DNA of 64,000 bases from Streptomyces vinaceus (GTDB lineage Bacteria; Actinomycetota; Actinomycetes; Streptomycetales; Streptomycetaceae), in the NCBI RefSeq assembly GCF_008704935.1, contig NZ_CP023692.1:1302001-1366000 (forward strand), given 5' to 3'. Made by a program: the position numbers and the translations under genes. Positions 33,362 through 40,790 of the stretch are shown piece by piece; the stretch's first letter is position 1; the number at the start of each line of letters is the position of its first letter. The notes under the pieces are model-generated. The model was not told the DNA's origin, made no database searches, and worked only from the letters and a program-made list of their open reading frames with translations.

Positions 33362-34531
33362 ATGGCCGACCGCATCGGGCAGTCCATGGCCGCGCTGCGC
33401 CGGGCCCGCCGCATGACCCAACAGGACCTTGCTCGCGAGTCGCACGTCTCCCTCGCCATGGTGAAGAGCGTCGAGCGCGGCGTACGGATGCCGTCGCCGA
33501 CGCTGCTGGAGGCGCTGGCATCGGCCCTGAGCGTGGACCCCTCCCGGCTCGACCCGGTGTACACCGGCACCCATCGCCGCGTGCACACGGTGCTTCCCCT
33601 GATCTCCGCCGCGATTGCCGGGTACGACATCCCTCTCGACCCGCCCGCGCGCCCTTTGGCGGAGATTCAGGACATCACGGGGCAGGCGATGGCCTGGAGG
33701 CTCGCCGCTCAGTACGGACACATCGCCTCGGCCGCCCCGGGTCTCTTGGCCGACGCTGTCGGGCACCTGCACGCCGCGGCCGGGCGGGAGCGTGCCGAAA
33801 CCGCGCGCCTCGTGGTCGACGCCGCGCGCGCCGCCGATGCCGTGGCCTACAAGTTCGGTGCCCACGACCTGTCGGCGAGGCTGGTCGACATGATGCGCTG
33901 GGCCGCCGACCGGACCGGAGACCCGGACGTCATCGCCACGGCCGCATACGTCCGCGCGGAGACATTCCTCGCGGCCGAGGCCCACCGAGCCGGGCAGGCA
34001 GCCCTGGAGCGGACACTCGATTCGATCACCGGCCGGGGCTCCGAGCAGGCCAATGCCGTGCGCGGCGCGTTGTTCATGCGGACCGCCGTCCTGGCTGCCC
34101 GGGCGGCCAACGCCGACGCCGCCTACACGCATCTCCGCGAGGCCGGGCGCCTGGCCGACGGGCTGCGCGAGGACGTGTACCTGGGCACCGCGTTCGGGCC
34201 GTCGAGCGTCAGGATCCACGAGGTCGCTGTCGCGGTGAGTCTCGGCCGCGAGCACACCGCCCACGCACTGGACGTGGCTCGCGACTGGAAGCCCGGCCAA
34301 GAGATCCCTGCCGAACGCCGATCGGGGTTCTACGTCGAACTCGGTCGGGCTCAGCTCTGGGCCGGTCGGCCGGACGACGCGTTCGAGTCGCTCAAGGTGG
34401 CCCGCAGGCTGGCGCCGCAGCACGTCCGCCAGCACCCGTGGGCGCGTGCGGACATCGCGACGATCCGCAGGATCAAGCGTGCGGATGCCGAGTCGCTGAG
34501 TGCGTTCGCCGAATGGATCGGCGCCATCTGA
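33362..34531 (+). CDS. XRE-family transcriptional regulator with TPR-like C-terminus
   Basis: 389 residues. HTH at about 8-60 (LRRARRMTQQDLARESHVSLAMVKSVERG), followed by ~320 residues of Ala-rich helices resembling tetratricopeptide sensors of Streptomyces regulators. TACGGT six bases before ATG indicates a leaderless transcript. Just downstream are a perfect palindrome and two tiny Cys-rich genes in the same direction, which it probably controls. Its ligand is unknown. Confidence 0.88.
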   Translation: MADRIGQSMAALRRARRMTQQDLARESHVSLAMVKSVERGVRMPSPTLLEALASALSVDPSRLDPVYTGTHRRVHTVLPLISAAIAGYDIPLDPPARPLAEIQDITGQAMAWRLAAQYGHIASAAPGLLADAVGHLHAAAGRERAETARLVVDAARAADAVAYKFGAHDLSARLVDMMRWAADRTGDPDVIATAAYVRAETFLAAEAHRAGQAALERTLDSITGRGSEQANAVRGALFMRTAVLAARAANADAAYTHLREAGRLADGLREDVYLGTAFGPSSVRIHEVAVAVSLGREHTAHALDVARDWKPGQEIPAERRSGFYVELGRAQLWAGRPDDAFESLKVARRLAPQHVRQHPWARADIATIRRIKRADAESLSAFAEWIGAI

Positions 34532-34543
34532 CAAACCCGCGAG

Positions 34544-34562
34544 GGGATACACGGTGTATCCC
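34544..34562. promoter_or_regulatory. Perfect palindrome GGGATACAC-G-GTGTATCCC, candidate operator
   Basis: Nine-base arms around a single central G, 13 bp past the XRE stop and 62 bp before the first Cys-rich gene. The symmetry and length fit a dimeric XRE or TetR operator; it could also act in RNA. Confidence 0.6.
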
Positions 34563-34585
34563 TTGCACCTCTTGTGGCGGCCCAT

Positions 34586-34614
34586 CATCTGTCGGTCGAC
34601 ACCGATTGACAGAT
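34586..34614 (+). promoter_or_regulatory. Leader hairpin abutting the ribosome-binding site of the Cys-rich gene pair
   Basis: CATCTGTC pairs with GACAGATG; inner GGT/ACC extend the stem around loop CGAC with a 4-base bulge. The Shine-Dalgarno-like GGGAAG begins at the base of the stem, so folding could gate translation of the gene at 34624. Confidence 0.5.
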
Positions 34615-34623
34615 GGGAAGTCC

Positions 34624-34818
34624 ATGAGCGTCCAGCCTGTTGTATCCCCAGGTGATGTACACACCGCCCGTCTTCACGGCAAAGCCTGTTGGGAGTGCGG
34701 CGCCGCAGACTGCGGTCTCGTCCCGAACGGCGAGGCCAGGGTCCGTGGCTTCGAGAAGGTCTGGCCCATCGTGCGGTGCGACCCGGGCTGCACGCAGACC
34801 ACGGAGGAACTGTCGTGA
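34624..34818 (+). CDS. Small Cys-rich protein, unknown
   Basis: 64 residues starting MSVQPVVSPGDV at ATG 34624, with GGGAAG three bases upstream. Four cysteines in two pairs (ACWECGAADC and VRCDPGC) look like a small zinc-binding knuckle. The stop overlaps the next start as GTGA. No recognisable family; not membrane-associated. Position after an XRE regulator suggests a regulated accessory protein. Confidence 0.7.
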   Translation: MSVQPVVSPGDVHTARLHGKACWECGAADCGLVPNGEARVRGFEKVWPIVRCDPGCTQTTEELS

Positions 34819-34985
34819 GCGCCGTGGGGCAGATCTGCTGCCGCTGCGACAGTGTCATCCGTGCGGGCGGGCACGAGCTCGTCCAGCACTCGGCCTCCGG
34901 CGCAAAGCCCAATGTCTGGGCTCACGACATCCGCGACCCCTCCTGCCGCCCTGCTGTGAGGAGCACGACGTCCAGCCAGGCGTAG
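34815..34985 (+). CDS. Small Cys-rich protein, unknown, coupled to the preceding one
   Basis: 56 residues from GTG 34815, overlapping the previous stop (GTGA) and preceded by GGAGG at seven bases. CCRCDSVIRAGG is a CXXC zinc-knuckle half; HELVQH and DIRDPSCRP supply further His/Cys. Too short for a known domain. It ends 6 bp before the convergent aspartate decarboxylase stop. Confidence 0.65.
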   Translation: MSAVGQICCRCDSVIRAGGHELVQHSASGAKPNVWAHDIRDPSCRPAVRSTTSSQA

Positions 34986-34991
34986 GCGTGG

Positions 34992-36650
34992 CTAGTCGGT
35001 CTGGAGGCACGTGCGGCGCCATTCGGCCGCGTACTCCTGGAAGATCTCGTGCAGGTGGTGGCCGACCTTGAGGTAGTCCAGGTCGTCGAGGTTGGCCAGG
35101 GAGACCCGGACCGACCACTGCGGGCCGTCGAAGCCGCCGCCGTTCAGGAGTACCACCGAGGTCTGTTCCGCGAGGCGCAGCAGCGGGTCGACGGGCTCGT
35201 AGTTCGCCTCCAGGAAGTCCGCGAAGTCCTTGCCGTGGACGCGTTCCGCCTCGGCCAGCAGGTCGAGTTCGACGTAGTACGCGGCCCGCCGGTCATCCTC
35301 GGCGATCTTCATCCGGGCTCCCTCCAGCAGCAGGCCGAGCCGCCGCTGGACGATCGTGCGGATGCGCTCCTTGTACGCCTGGCCCTCCTCCAACAGGTCG
35401 AACAGCGAGAAGAGCACCATCAGCGCCTGTTGCGGCGGGGAGAGCCCGGCCGTGTGATGGAGCGCCACCGAGCGGGAGTCGGCGACCATCCGGTCGATGA
35501 AGCGGATCCGCTCCGGCTCCAGGCTGAGCGAGCCGTACCGCCGGGCGAGCCGCTCCCGCTCCTCCCGCGGGAGCTCCCCGAGCATCTCGTCGATGACGTT
35601 GTCCTCGTGCAGGCCGATGACGCCGAGCCGCCAGCCGGTCGCCCCGTAGTGCTTGGAGTACGAGTACACCAGCAGCGTGTTGCGCGGCAGTTCGGCGGCG
35701 AGCGAGCGGAATCCGGGCACGAAGGTGCCGTACACGTCGTCGGTGACGATGAGCAGGCGCGGGTTGGCGGTGGCCACGATCTCCTTGATCTGCGCCGCCA
35801 CCCGGTCGCTCAGCGCGAGCGAGGGCGGGTTGCTCGGATTGACCAGGCAGACCATCCTGACCTCCGGGTCGGCCAGTTTGGCGATCTCCTCCGGCGGATA
35901 GCGCCACTGGCGCACACCCGTCTCGGCGAACAGGCTCGCGCTGACGCTGACCACCTCGAACTCGAAGGTGTCGAGCCCGGGGATCTCGATGTACGGGGTG
36001 AACACCGGGGTCATCAGGGCGATCTTGTCGCCCTTGCGGAGGATCCCGTTCTGGACGAGCGAGTCGAAGACGTAGCACATCGCGGCCGTGCCGCCCTCGG
36101 TGGCGAACAGCGAGAGGCGGTCCACGGCCGGCCGCTCGCCGAAGACCTCGAAGTCGAGGTAGCCGCGGACGATCTGCTCGGCGTGCACGAGCATCCGGTC
36201 CGGCACCGGGTAGTTGTCGCCGATCACGGCGTCGGCCAGCTCGTGCACGAGGGCGTCCTGGTCGAACCCCCACCGCGACAGGGCGTACGCGACGCACGCG
36301 GAGAGCAGCTCGGTGCCGGGCAGCTGCGGGTGGCGGCGGATCCAGGAGTCGAACCGCTTCCCGATGCCGCGGCGCTCCGGCATCCCGCCGAGGTGGTCGG
36401 CGGTCCACACGCGCCGGGACTCGTCGAGGGCGAAGTAGCCGAGGGCGTGGAAGGCCTCGCGGGGACCGGTGGCGATCCAGTTGGGGTTGCCGCGCCCCGC
36501 GTTCAGCATGGCGCGGGCGGTGGTGTCCTTCTGGCCCGGCTCGCCGGCCTGGGTCTCCTGGGCGAGCCGGATGAACCTGTCCTTCAGCTCGAACGGGCTG
36601 AGCCGCGCGAGGGCCTGGATCTCCTCGCGGCTGAAACGGGTCTCCGGCAT
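34992..36650 (-). CDS. Bifunctional aspartate aminotransferase/aspartate 4-decarboxylase
   Basis: 552 residues, the length of AspD enzymes (beta-decarboxylation of aspartate to alanine plus transamination) and longer than ordinary aminotransferases. The PLP Lys is in YSYSKHYGATGWRLG (K333); NPSNPPSLALSD carries the cofactor Asn, and DDVYGTF the Asp/Tyr pair. The N-terminal ~60 residues and the insertion around 350-400 (REERERLARRYGSLS) fit this group. The gene stands alone, facing the Cys-rich pair, with an AMP-ligase gene 55 bp upstream in the same direction. Confidence 0.9.
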   Translation of the reverse strand: MPETRFSREEIQALARLSPFELKDRFIRLAQETQAGEPGQKDTTARAMLNAGRGNPNWIATGPREAFHALGYFALDESRRVWTADHLGGMPERRGIGKRFDSWIRRHPQLPGTELLSACVAYALSRWGFDQDALVHELADAVIGDNYPVPDRMLVHAEQIVRGYLDFEVFGERPAVDRLSLFATEGGTAAMCYVFDSLVQNGILRKGDKIALMTPVFTPYIEIPGLDTFEFEVVSVSASLFAETGVRQWRYPPEEIAKLADPEVRMVCLVNPSNPPSLALSDRVAAQIKEIVATANPRLLIVTDDVYGTFVPGFRSLAAELPRNTLLVYSYSKHYGATGWRLGVIGLHEDNVIDEMLGELPREERERLARRYGSLSLEPERIRFIDRMVADSRSVALHHTAGLSPPQQALMVLFSLFDLLEEGQAYKERIRTIVQRRLGLLLEGARMKIAEDDRRAAYYVELDLLAEAERVHGKDFADFLEANYEPVDPLLRLAEQTSVVLLNGGGFDGPQWSVRVSLANLDDLDYLKVGHHLHEIFQEYAAEWRRTCLQTD

Positions 36651-36705
36651 CTTCCCAGCCTCGTCCGGCGGGCGCCCGCGCGCCCACCGGACGGGGCCGT
36701 CCGGG

Positions 36706-38556
36706 CTACGGCGCGCCGGTCCGGTGCGGTTCCTCGTACGGCTCGGCGTACAGCGCGTCGATGAGGGAGCCGTACTTCTCCCGGACCACCCGGCGGCGCA
36801 GCTTCAGCGAGGGCGTGAGCTCGCCCGTGGCGGGGCCCCACTCCTCGGTCAGCAGCCGGTACCGCTTGATCTGCTCGGTCCGGTTGAGCCGGGCGTTGGC
36901 CGCGTCGACGGCGGCGGCGATCTCCGCCCGGACGGCCGGGTGCTCCGCGAGCCGGGCGAGCGGGCCGGCCTCGATGCCGCGGGCCGCCGCCCAGGCCGGG
37001 GCCACCTCCCCGTCCAGCACCAGCAGGGCGACGAGGTAGGAGCGGCCGTCGCCGTGCACCAGGGCCTGGCCGATCAGCGGATGCTCCTTGACGGTGTTCT
37101 CCACCAGCGCCGGCGAGACGTTCTTGCCGTTCGAGGTGATGATCAGTTCCTTCTTGCGGTCGGTCAGCCAGAGGAACCCGTCCTCGTCGAGCCGGCCGAC
37201 GTCCCCGGTCGGGAACCAGCCCTCGGCGTCGTGCGCGCTCTCCACCGATCCGTCGGGCCGCAGGTAGCCGGCGAAGACGGTCGCGCCGCGCGTGAGGATC
37301 TCCCCGTCCTCGGCGAGCCGCAGCTCCAGCCCCTCGATCGGGCGTCCCACCGAGCCCAGCCGGAAGCCGTCCGGGCTGTTGATCGTGCACACGCCCGAGG
37401 TCTCGGTGAGCCCCCAGGCGTCCATGATGGTGATCCCCCAGCCCGCCCAGAACCGGACCACGTCGATGGGCATCGGCGCGGTGGCGCTGGCCGTCCACAC
37501 GAGCCGGTCCAGCCCGGCCAGGCCCAGCAGCGGGTCCAGCACCTGCTCCTTCGCCCGGGCGTACGAGGATTCGAGCGCGGCCGGGATCCGCTCGCCGCGC
37601 TCGCGGTGGCCCGCCCGGGCGCGGGCGAGGTCGTTCGCGGCCTCGATGGACTCCCGCTGCGCGGCCGGAAGCTGCGCGAGCACCGCCCGTACGGAGGCGG
37701 CGAGCTTCTCCCAGACCCGGGGCACCCCGAAGAACTGCACCGGGTGCAGCTCCCGTACGGCGGCCCCCACGGCGGCCGGGTCGGCGACGAGCCGGACGTG
37801 CGCGGCCCGCAGCAGCGGCAGGTAGATGCCGAGGATCCGCTCGGCGATGTGCGCGAACGGCAGGTAGCAGATGTGCTCGGCGTGCTCGGGCAGGTCCGTG
37901 CGCCCGTCGATGCGGACGGCCTGGAGCATGATGTTGCGGTGGGTCAGCCGGACGCCCTTGGGGTCGCCGGTGGTGCCGGAGGTGTAGACGACCGTCAGCG
38001 GGTCCTCGGGGCGGGTCTCCCGCCAGGCCTTCTCGAAGTCGTCGGGCCGGTGGGTTCGGGCGCCGCTCGCGTGCAGGGATCCGTAGGTGCGGTGCGGACC
38101 CGCCTCGGCAGCCTCGGCCACGACCAGCCGTTCCAGGGGCACCCGCTCGTCGGCGAGCAGCGGCTCCCAGCGGGCCAGCTCGCGGGCGCCTTCGAGTACG
38201 GCCACGCGGGCGCGGCTGTGGCGGGCGATGTGGGCGATCTGCTCGGGCGCGGAGGTGCCGTAGACGGTGACGGGGACGGCGCCGAGGTGGACGAGGGCGA
38301 GGTCGGTCAGCCAGTGCTCGGGGCGGTTGCCCATCATGATCAGTACGTGTTCGCCCCGTTCGATGCCGAGGGCGGCGTAGCCGGAGGCCAGGACGGCGAC
38401 CTTGCGGCGGACCTCGGTCCAGTCGAGGGTCGTCCAGCCGTCGCCCTCCCGCCAGGAGAGGGCGGGGAGGTCGCCGTGTTCGGCGGCGTTGCGGGCCAGC
38501 AGGGTGGGGATCGTGAGCTCTTCGGGTCGTCCGGGCAGTCGCAGTTTCATGGTCAT
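36706..38556 (-). CDS. Long-chain fatty-acyl-CoA ligase (AMP-forming, FadD15-type)
   Basis: 616 residues. ATP-binding P-loop is YTSGTTGDPKG, the adenine motif is MDAWGLTETSG, the ribose motif is TGDVGRLDEDGF and the Lys-bearing C-terminal domain reads NGKNVSPALVENTVKEH. It activates a carboxylic acid as acyl-AMP then acyl-CoA; the chain-length preference is inferred. ATG 38556 has AGGAG six bases upstream. It diverges from a MerR regulator that is likely to control it through the 85 bp shared promoter region. Confidence 0.9.
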   Translation of the reverse strand: MTMKLRLPGRPEELTIPTLLARNAAEHGDLPALSWREGDGWTTLDWTEVRRKVAVLASGYAALGIERGEHVLIMMGNRPEHWLTDLALVHLGAVPVTVYGTSAPEQIAHIARHSRARVAVLEGARELARWEPLLADERVPLERLVVAEAAEAGPHRTYGSLHASGARTHRPDDFEKAWRETRPEDPLTVVYTSGTTGDPKGVRLTHRNIMLQAVRIDGRTDLPEHAEHICYLPFAHIAERILGIYLPLLRAAHVRLVADPAAVGAAVRELHPVQFFGVPRVWEKLAASVRAVLAQLPAAQRESIEAANDLARARAGHRERGERIPAALESSYARAKEQVLDPLLGLAGLDRLVWTASATAPMPIDVVRFWAGWGITIMDAWGLTETSGVCTINSPDGFRLGSVGRPIEGLELRLAEDGEILTRGATVFAGYLRPDGSVESAHDAEGWFPTGDVGRLDEDGFLWLTDRKKELIITSNGKNVSPALVENTVKEHPLIGQALVHGDGRSYLVALLVLDGEVAPAWAAARGIEAGPLARLAEHPAVRAEIAAAVDAANARLNRTEQIKRYRLLTEEWGPATGELTPSLKLRRRVVREKYGSLIDALYAEPYEEPHRTGAP

Positions 38557-38590
38557 GGGCAGCTCCTGGCCGTTTCACATCGTTGGTGCG

Positions 38591-38603
38591 ACAGCAATAC
38601 TGT
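38591..38603. promoter_or_regulatory. Inverted repeat ACAG-N5-CTGT in the ligase/MerR divergent promoter
   Basis: Short imperfect dyad centred on CAATA between the two start codons; a plausible MerR-family operator because such regulators bind dyads in divergent promoters. Only four-base arms, so weak. Confidence 0.35.
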
Positions 38604-38641
38604 TGAACCCAAGCTGTGGAGCAGAGAGCGAGGCGCAGACG

Positions 38642-39367
38642 ATGGCCGACCAGGCACCCGAGCCGATGCTCACCGTCGACGAGCTGGCGGCCAGGGCGGG
38701 CGTCACCGTGCGCACCGTTCGTTTCTACAGCACGCGCGGGCTTTTGCCCCCTCCCGTGATCGGCCCGCGTCGGGTGGGGCACTACGGACCGGAGCACCTG
38801 TCCCGGCTGGCGCTGATCGAGGAACTCCAGCACCAGGGAATGACGTTGTCCGCCATCGAGCGGTACCTGGACGCGCTGCCAGACGATCTAAGCGCGCACG
38901 ACCTGGCGATCCACCGGGCGATGGTGTCGAGTTGGGCTCCGGACGCGCCCCAGGAAGTGTCGCGGGGGGAGCTGGAGAAGCGAGCGGGGCGGAGCCTGTC
39001 GGACGCCGACGTGCTGCGGCTGACGGCGATGAACGTACTGGCGCCGGCGGCCGGGGGCTTCCGGGTGGACGTGGGGCTGCTGCGGCTGGGGGTCGCACTG
39101 CTGGACGTACCGATCGCGCACGAGACGATCCTGGCGGCGCGCACGGTGTTGCTGGAGCACGCGCGGACGGCGGCGCACGAGCTGACCGCGCTGTTCCGGG
39201 ACGAGGTGTGGGGGCCGTTCACGCGCGGCGAGAGCGATCCGGAGCGGGTGGAGTCGATGAAGGCGCTGTCCGCGCACATGCAGCCGATGGTGGTGCAGGC
39301 GCTGGTGACCGCGTTCCAGCGGTCGCTGAAGGAGGAACTGCGGGCGGCGTTCGTCTCCGGCGAGTGA
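38642..39367 (+). CDS. MerR family transcriptional regulator
   Basis: 241 residues. N-terminal MerR HTH: MLTVDELAARAGVTVRTVRFYSTRGLLPPP, wing GPRRVGHYGPEHLSRL, dimerisation helix QHQGMTLSAIERYLDAL. The ~150-residue C-terminal region is an Ala/Leu/Glu-rich helical sensor without Cys ligands, so metal sensing is unlikely; acyl-CoA or a fatty acid would suit the divergent acyl-CoA ligase. Ligand unproven. Confidence 0.9.
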   Translation: MADQAPEPMLTVDELAARAGVTVRTVRFYSTRGLLPPPVIGPRRVGHYGPEHLSRLALIEELQHQGMTLSAIERYLDALPDDLSAHDLAIHRAMVSSWAPDAPQEVSRGELEKRAGRSLSDADVLRLTAMNVLAPAAGGFRVDVGLLRLGVALLDVPIAHETILAARTVLLEHARTAAHELTALFRDEVWGPFTRGESDPERVESMKALSAHMQPMVVQALVTAFQRSLKEELRAAFVSGE

Positions 39368-39427
39368 CCCGGCCCGGGCGGCAGCCGAGCCCCTTGTCCG
39401 CCCCAACTCCGCCTGCGCCGAGCACTG

Positions 39428-39456
39428 TTGAGAACCCCTGAACCCTCACCTATGGT
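39428..39456 (+). promoter_or_regulatory. Housekeeping-type promoter of the I36-like gene
   Basis: TTGAGA, 17-base spacer, TATGGT. Transcription should begin about 39463, giving a leader of ~28 bases to ATG 39491 and excluding ATG 39461 as start. Confidence 0.65.
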
Positions 39457-39490
39457 TGGCATGAACACCACGACTCAGGGGGATGTACCC

Positions 39491-39868
39491 ATGCGCATGA
39501 AGCGCTCCGTGGCACTCCTGGCTGCCGCAGCCGGTGTCACTCTCGCAATGGCCACTCCGGCGAGCGCGTATGCGTGCCAGACCGGCTACTTCTGCTTCTA
39601 TTACAACTCCAACCAGGCCGGCGCCCGGTTCATGACGGACACCAACATCCCCAATCTCGCCGGTGAGACCTTCAGCACGATCGCCAATGGCGAGGGACAG
39701 CCGGTGAAGAACAACGCCGCGTCCGCACAGAACGCTTCGAGTTACTGCTACCGCGTGTACTACAACTCGAACTACTCCGGTCCGTCGGACACCGTCGCGG
39801 CCTATTCGTCCCGGAACCTCGCGAACACGTACAACGACAACGCCTCAGTCAGAAGCATCATTTGCTGA
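39491..39868 (+). CDS. Small secreted peptidase inhibitor I36-like protein
   Basis: 125 residues. Signal peptide MRMKRSVALLAAAAGVTLAMATPASA, cleaved near AYA. The mature protein opens with CQTGYFCFYYNSNQAG, the hallmark of Streptomyces I36-type small proteins, and has a second paired Cys (SSYCYRVYYNSNYSG) and C-terminal SIIC, so two disulfides are expected. GGGGGA is seven bases before ATG. Its 3' end overlaps a lipoprotein gene by seven bases. Inhibitor activity is a family guess. Confidence 0.85.
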   Translation: MRMKRSVALLAAAAGVTLAMATPASAYACQTGYFCFYYNSNQAGARFMTDTNIPNLAGETFSTIANGEGQPVKNNAASAQNASSYCYRVYYNSNYSGPSDTVAAYSSRNLANTYNDNASVRSIIC

Positions 39869-40740
39869 GCAGAGCACGCGCGGGTTCGGCGTTGCTGCTG
39901 GTTCCCCTGCTCTGTGCCTGCTCGGCCGGCGCGTCCGGCGCGTCCGGCGCGCAGGGATCCGCCCCTCGCGCCGGCGACACCAAGGGCCGGACCCCGGTGC
40001 ACCGGCTCGACGACAGCAAGACCCTTGAGCTGCCCCTGGACGCGTACCTGCTCACGACACCCGATCTGGAGACGCTCTCCCGGGGGCGCGATGCGATCGT
40101 GCAGCGGTGCCTCGCCGCCCTGGACGCCCCGCCGGCCCCCGCGCCACGGGGCGGCGTGAACATCGGGACCAACGAGCGGCGCTACGGCCTGGCCGACGCG
40201 GAACTCGCCCAGGCCCACGGCTATCACGTGCCCGACGCGGACCGGCCGGTCGAGGACTATCCACCGGCCGTCCTTCCCCTCGTCCGGGGCGAGGTCACCA
40301 CGTACAACGGCAAACCGGTACCCGAGGGCGGCTGCGCGGGAGAGGCGCGGCGGGAACTCCACGACACCGAGTTGCAGCCGGCGTTGAGCCCCGTGCAGCA
40401 ACTCGACACGGAAAGCTACGTGAGTTCGCAGAAGGATCCCACGGTGAAGGAAGCCGCCGCGAAATGGTCGGCGTGCATGAAGGAGTCCGGCCACAGGTAT
40501 CCGGACCCCATGGCCGCCATCAACGACAAGGAGTTCGGCGGCGCGGCGCCGGGCGAGCACGAGAAGGAAGTCGCGCTCGCCGACGTCCTGTGCAAACGGA
40601 AGGTGAATCTGATCGGCGTCTGGTCCGGCGTCGAGACCGCGTATCAACGGTCCCTGATCGAGTCGAAGGCGGGCGTTCTGGCGGCGCCGCTGCGCGCCAA
40701 GGAAAAGACCCTGTCGATCGCCAGGGCCGCGATCGGATAG
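39862..40740 (+). CDS. Lipoprotein of unknown function (WxxCM motif family)
   Basis: 292 residues from TTG 39862, overlapping the preceding stop. The signal peptide ends in lipobox LLCACS (Cys lipidated). The mature part has Cys residues in VQRCLAAL, EGGCAGE, KWSACMKESGHRYPDP and DVLCKRK; the WSACM..G..YPDP segment recurs in many Streptomyces lipoproteins I have seen, none with a known role. No ATG or GTG fits better, and only a weak Shine-Dalgarno is present, so coupling to the I36 gene is likely. Confidence 0.75.
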   Translation: MLSRARAGSALLLVPLLCACSAGASGASGAQGSAPRAGDTKGRTPVHRLDDSKTLELPLDAYLLTTPDLETLSRGRDAIVQRCLAALDAPPAPAPRGGVNIGTNERRYGLADAELAQAHGYHVPDADRPVEDYPPAVLPLVRGEVTTYNGKPVPEGGCAGEARRELHDTELQPALSPVQQLDTESYVSSQKDPTVKEAAAKWSACMKESGHRYPDPMAAINDKEFGGAAPGEHEKEVALADVLCKRKVNLIGVWSGVETAYQRSLIESKAGVLAAPLRAKEKTLSIARAAIG

Positions 40741-40742
40741 CG

Positions 40743-40783
40743 GCGGGGAGGGCGGCCCGGAGGATCCGGCCCGCCCTCCCCGC
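40743..40783. terminator. Strong bidirectional terminator hairpin
   Basis: 18-position stem with one mismatch (arms starting GCGGGGAGGGCGG and ending CCGCCCTCCCCGC) around loop AGGAT, between the lipoprotein gene and the convergent fad operon. Confidence 0.85.
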
Positions 40784-40790
40784 GGCCGTG

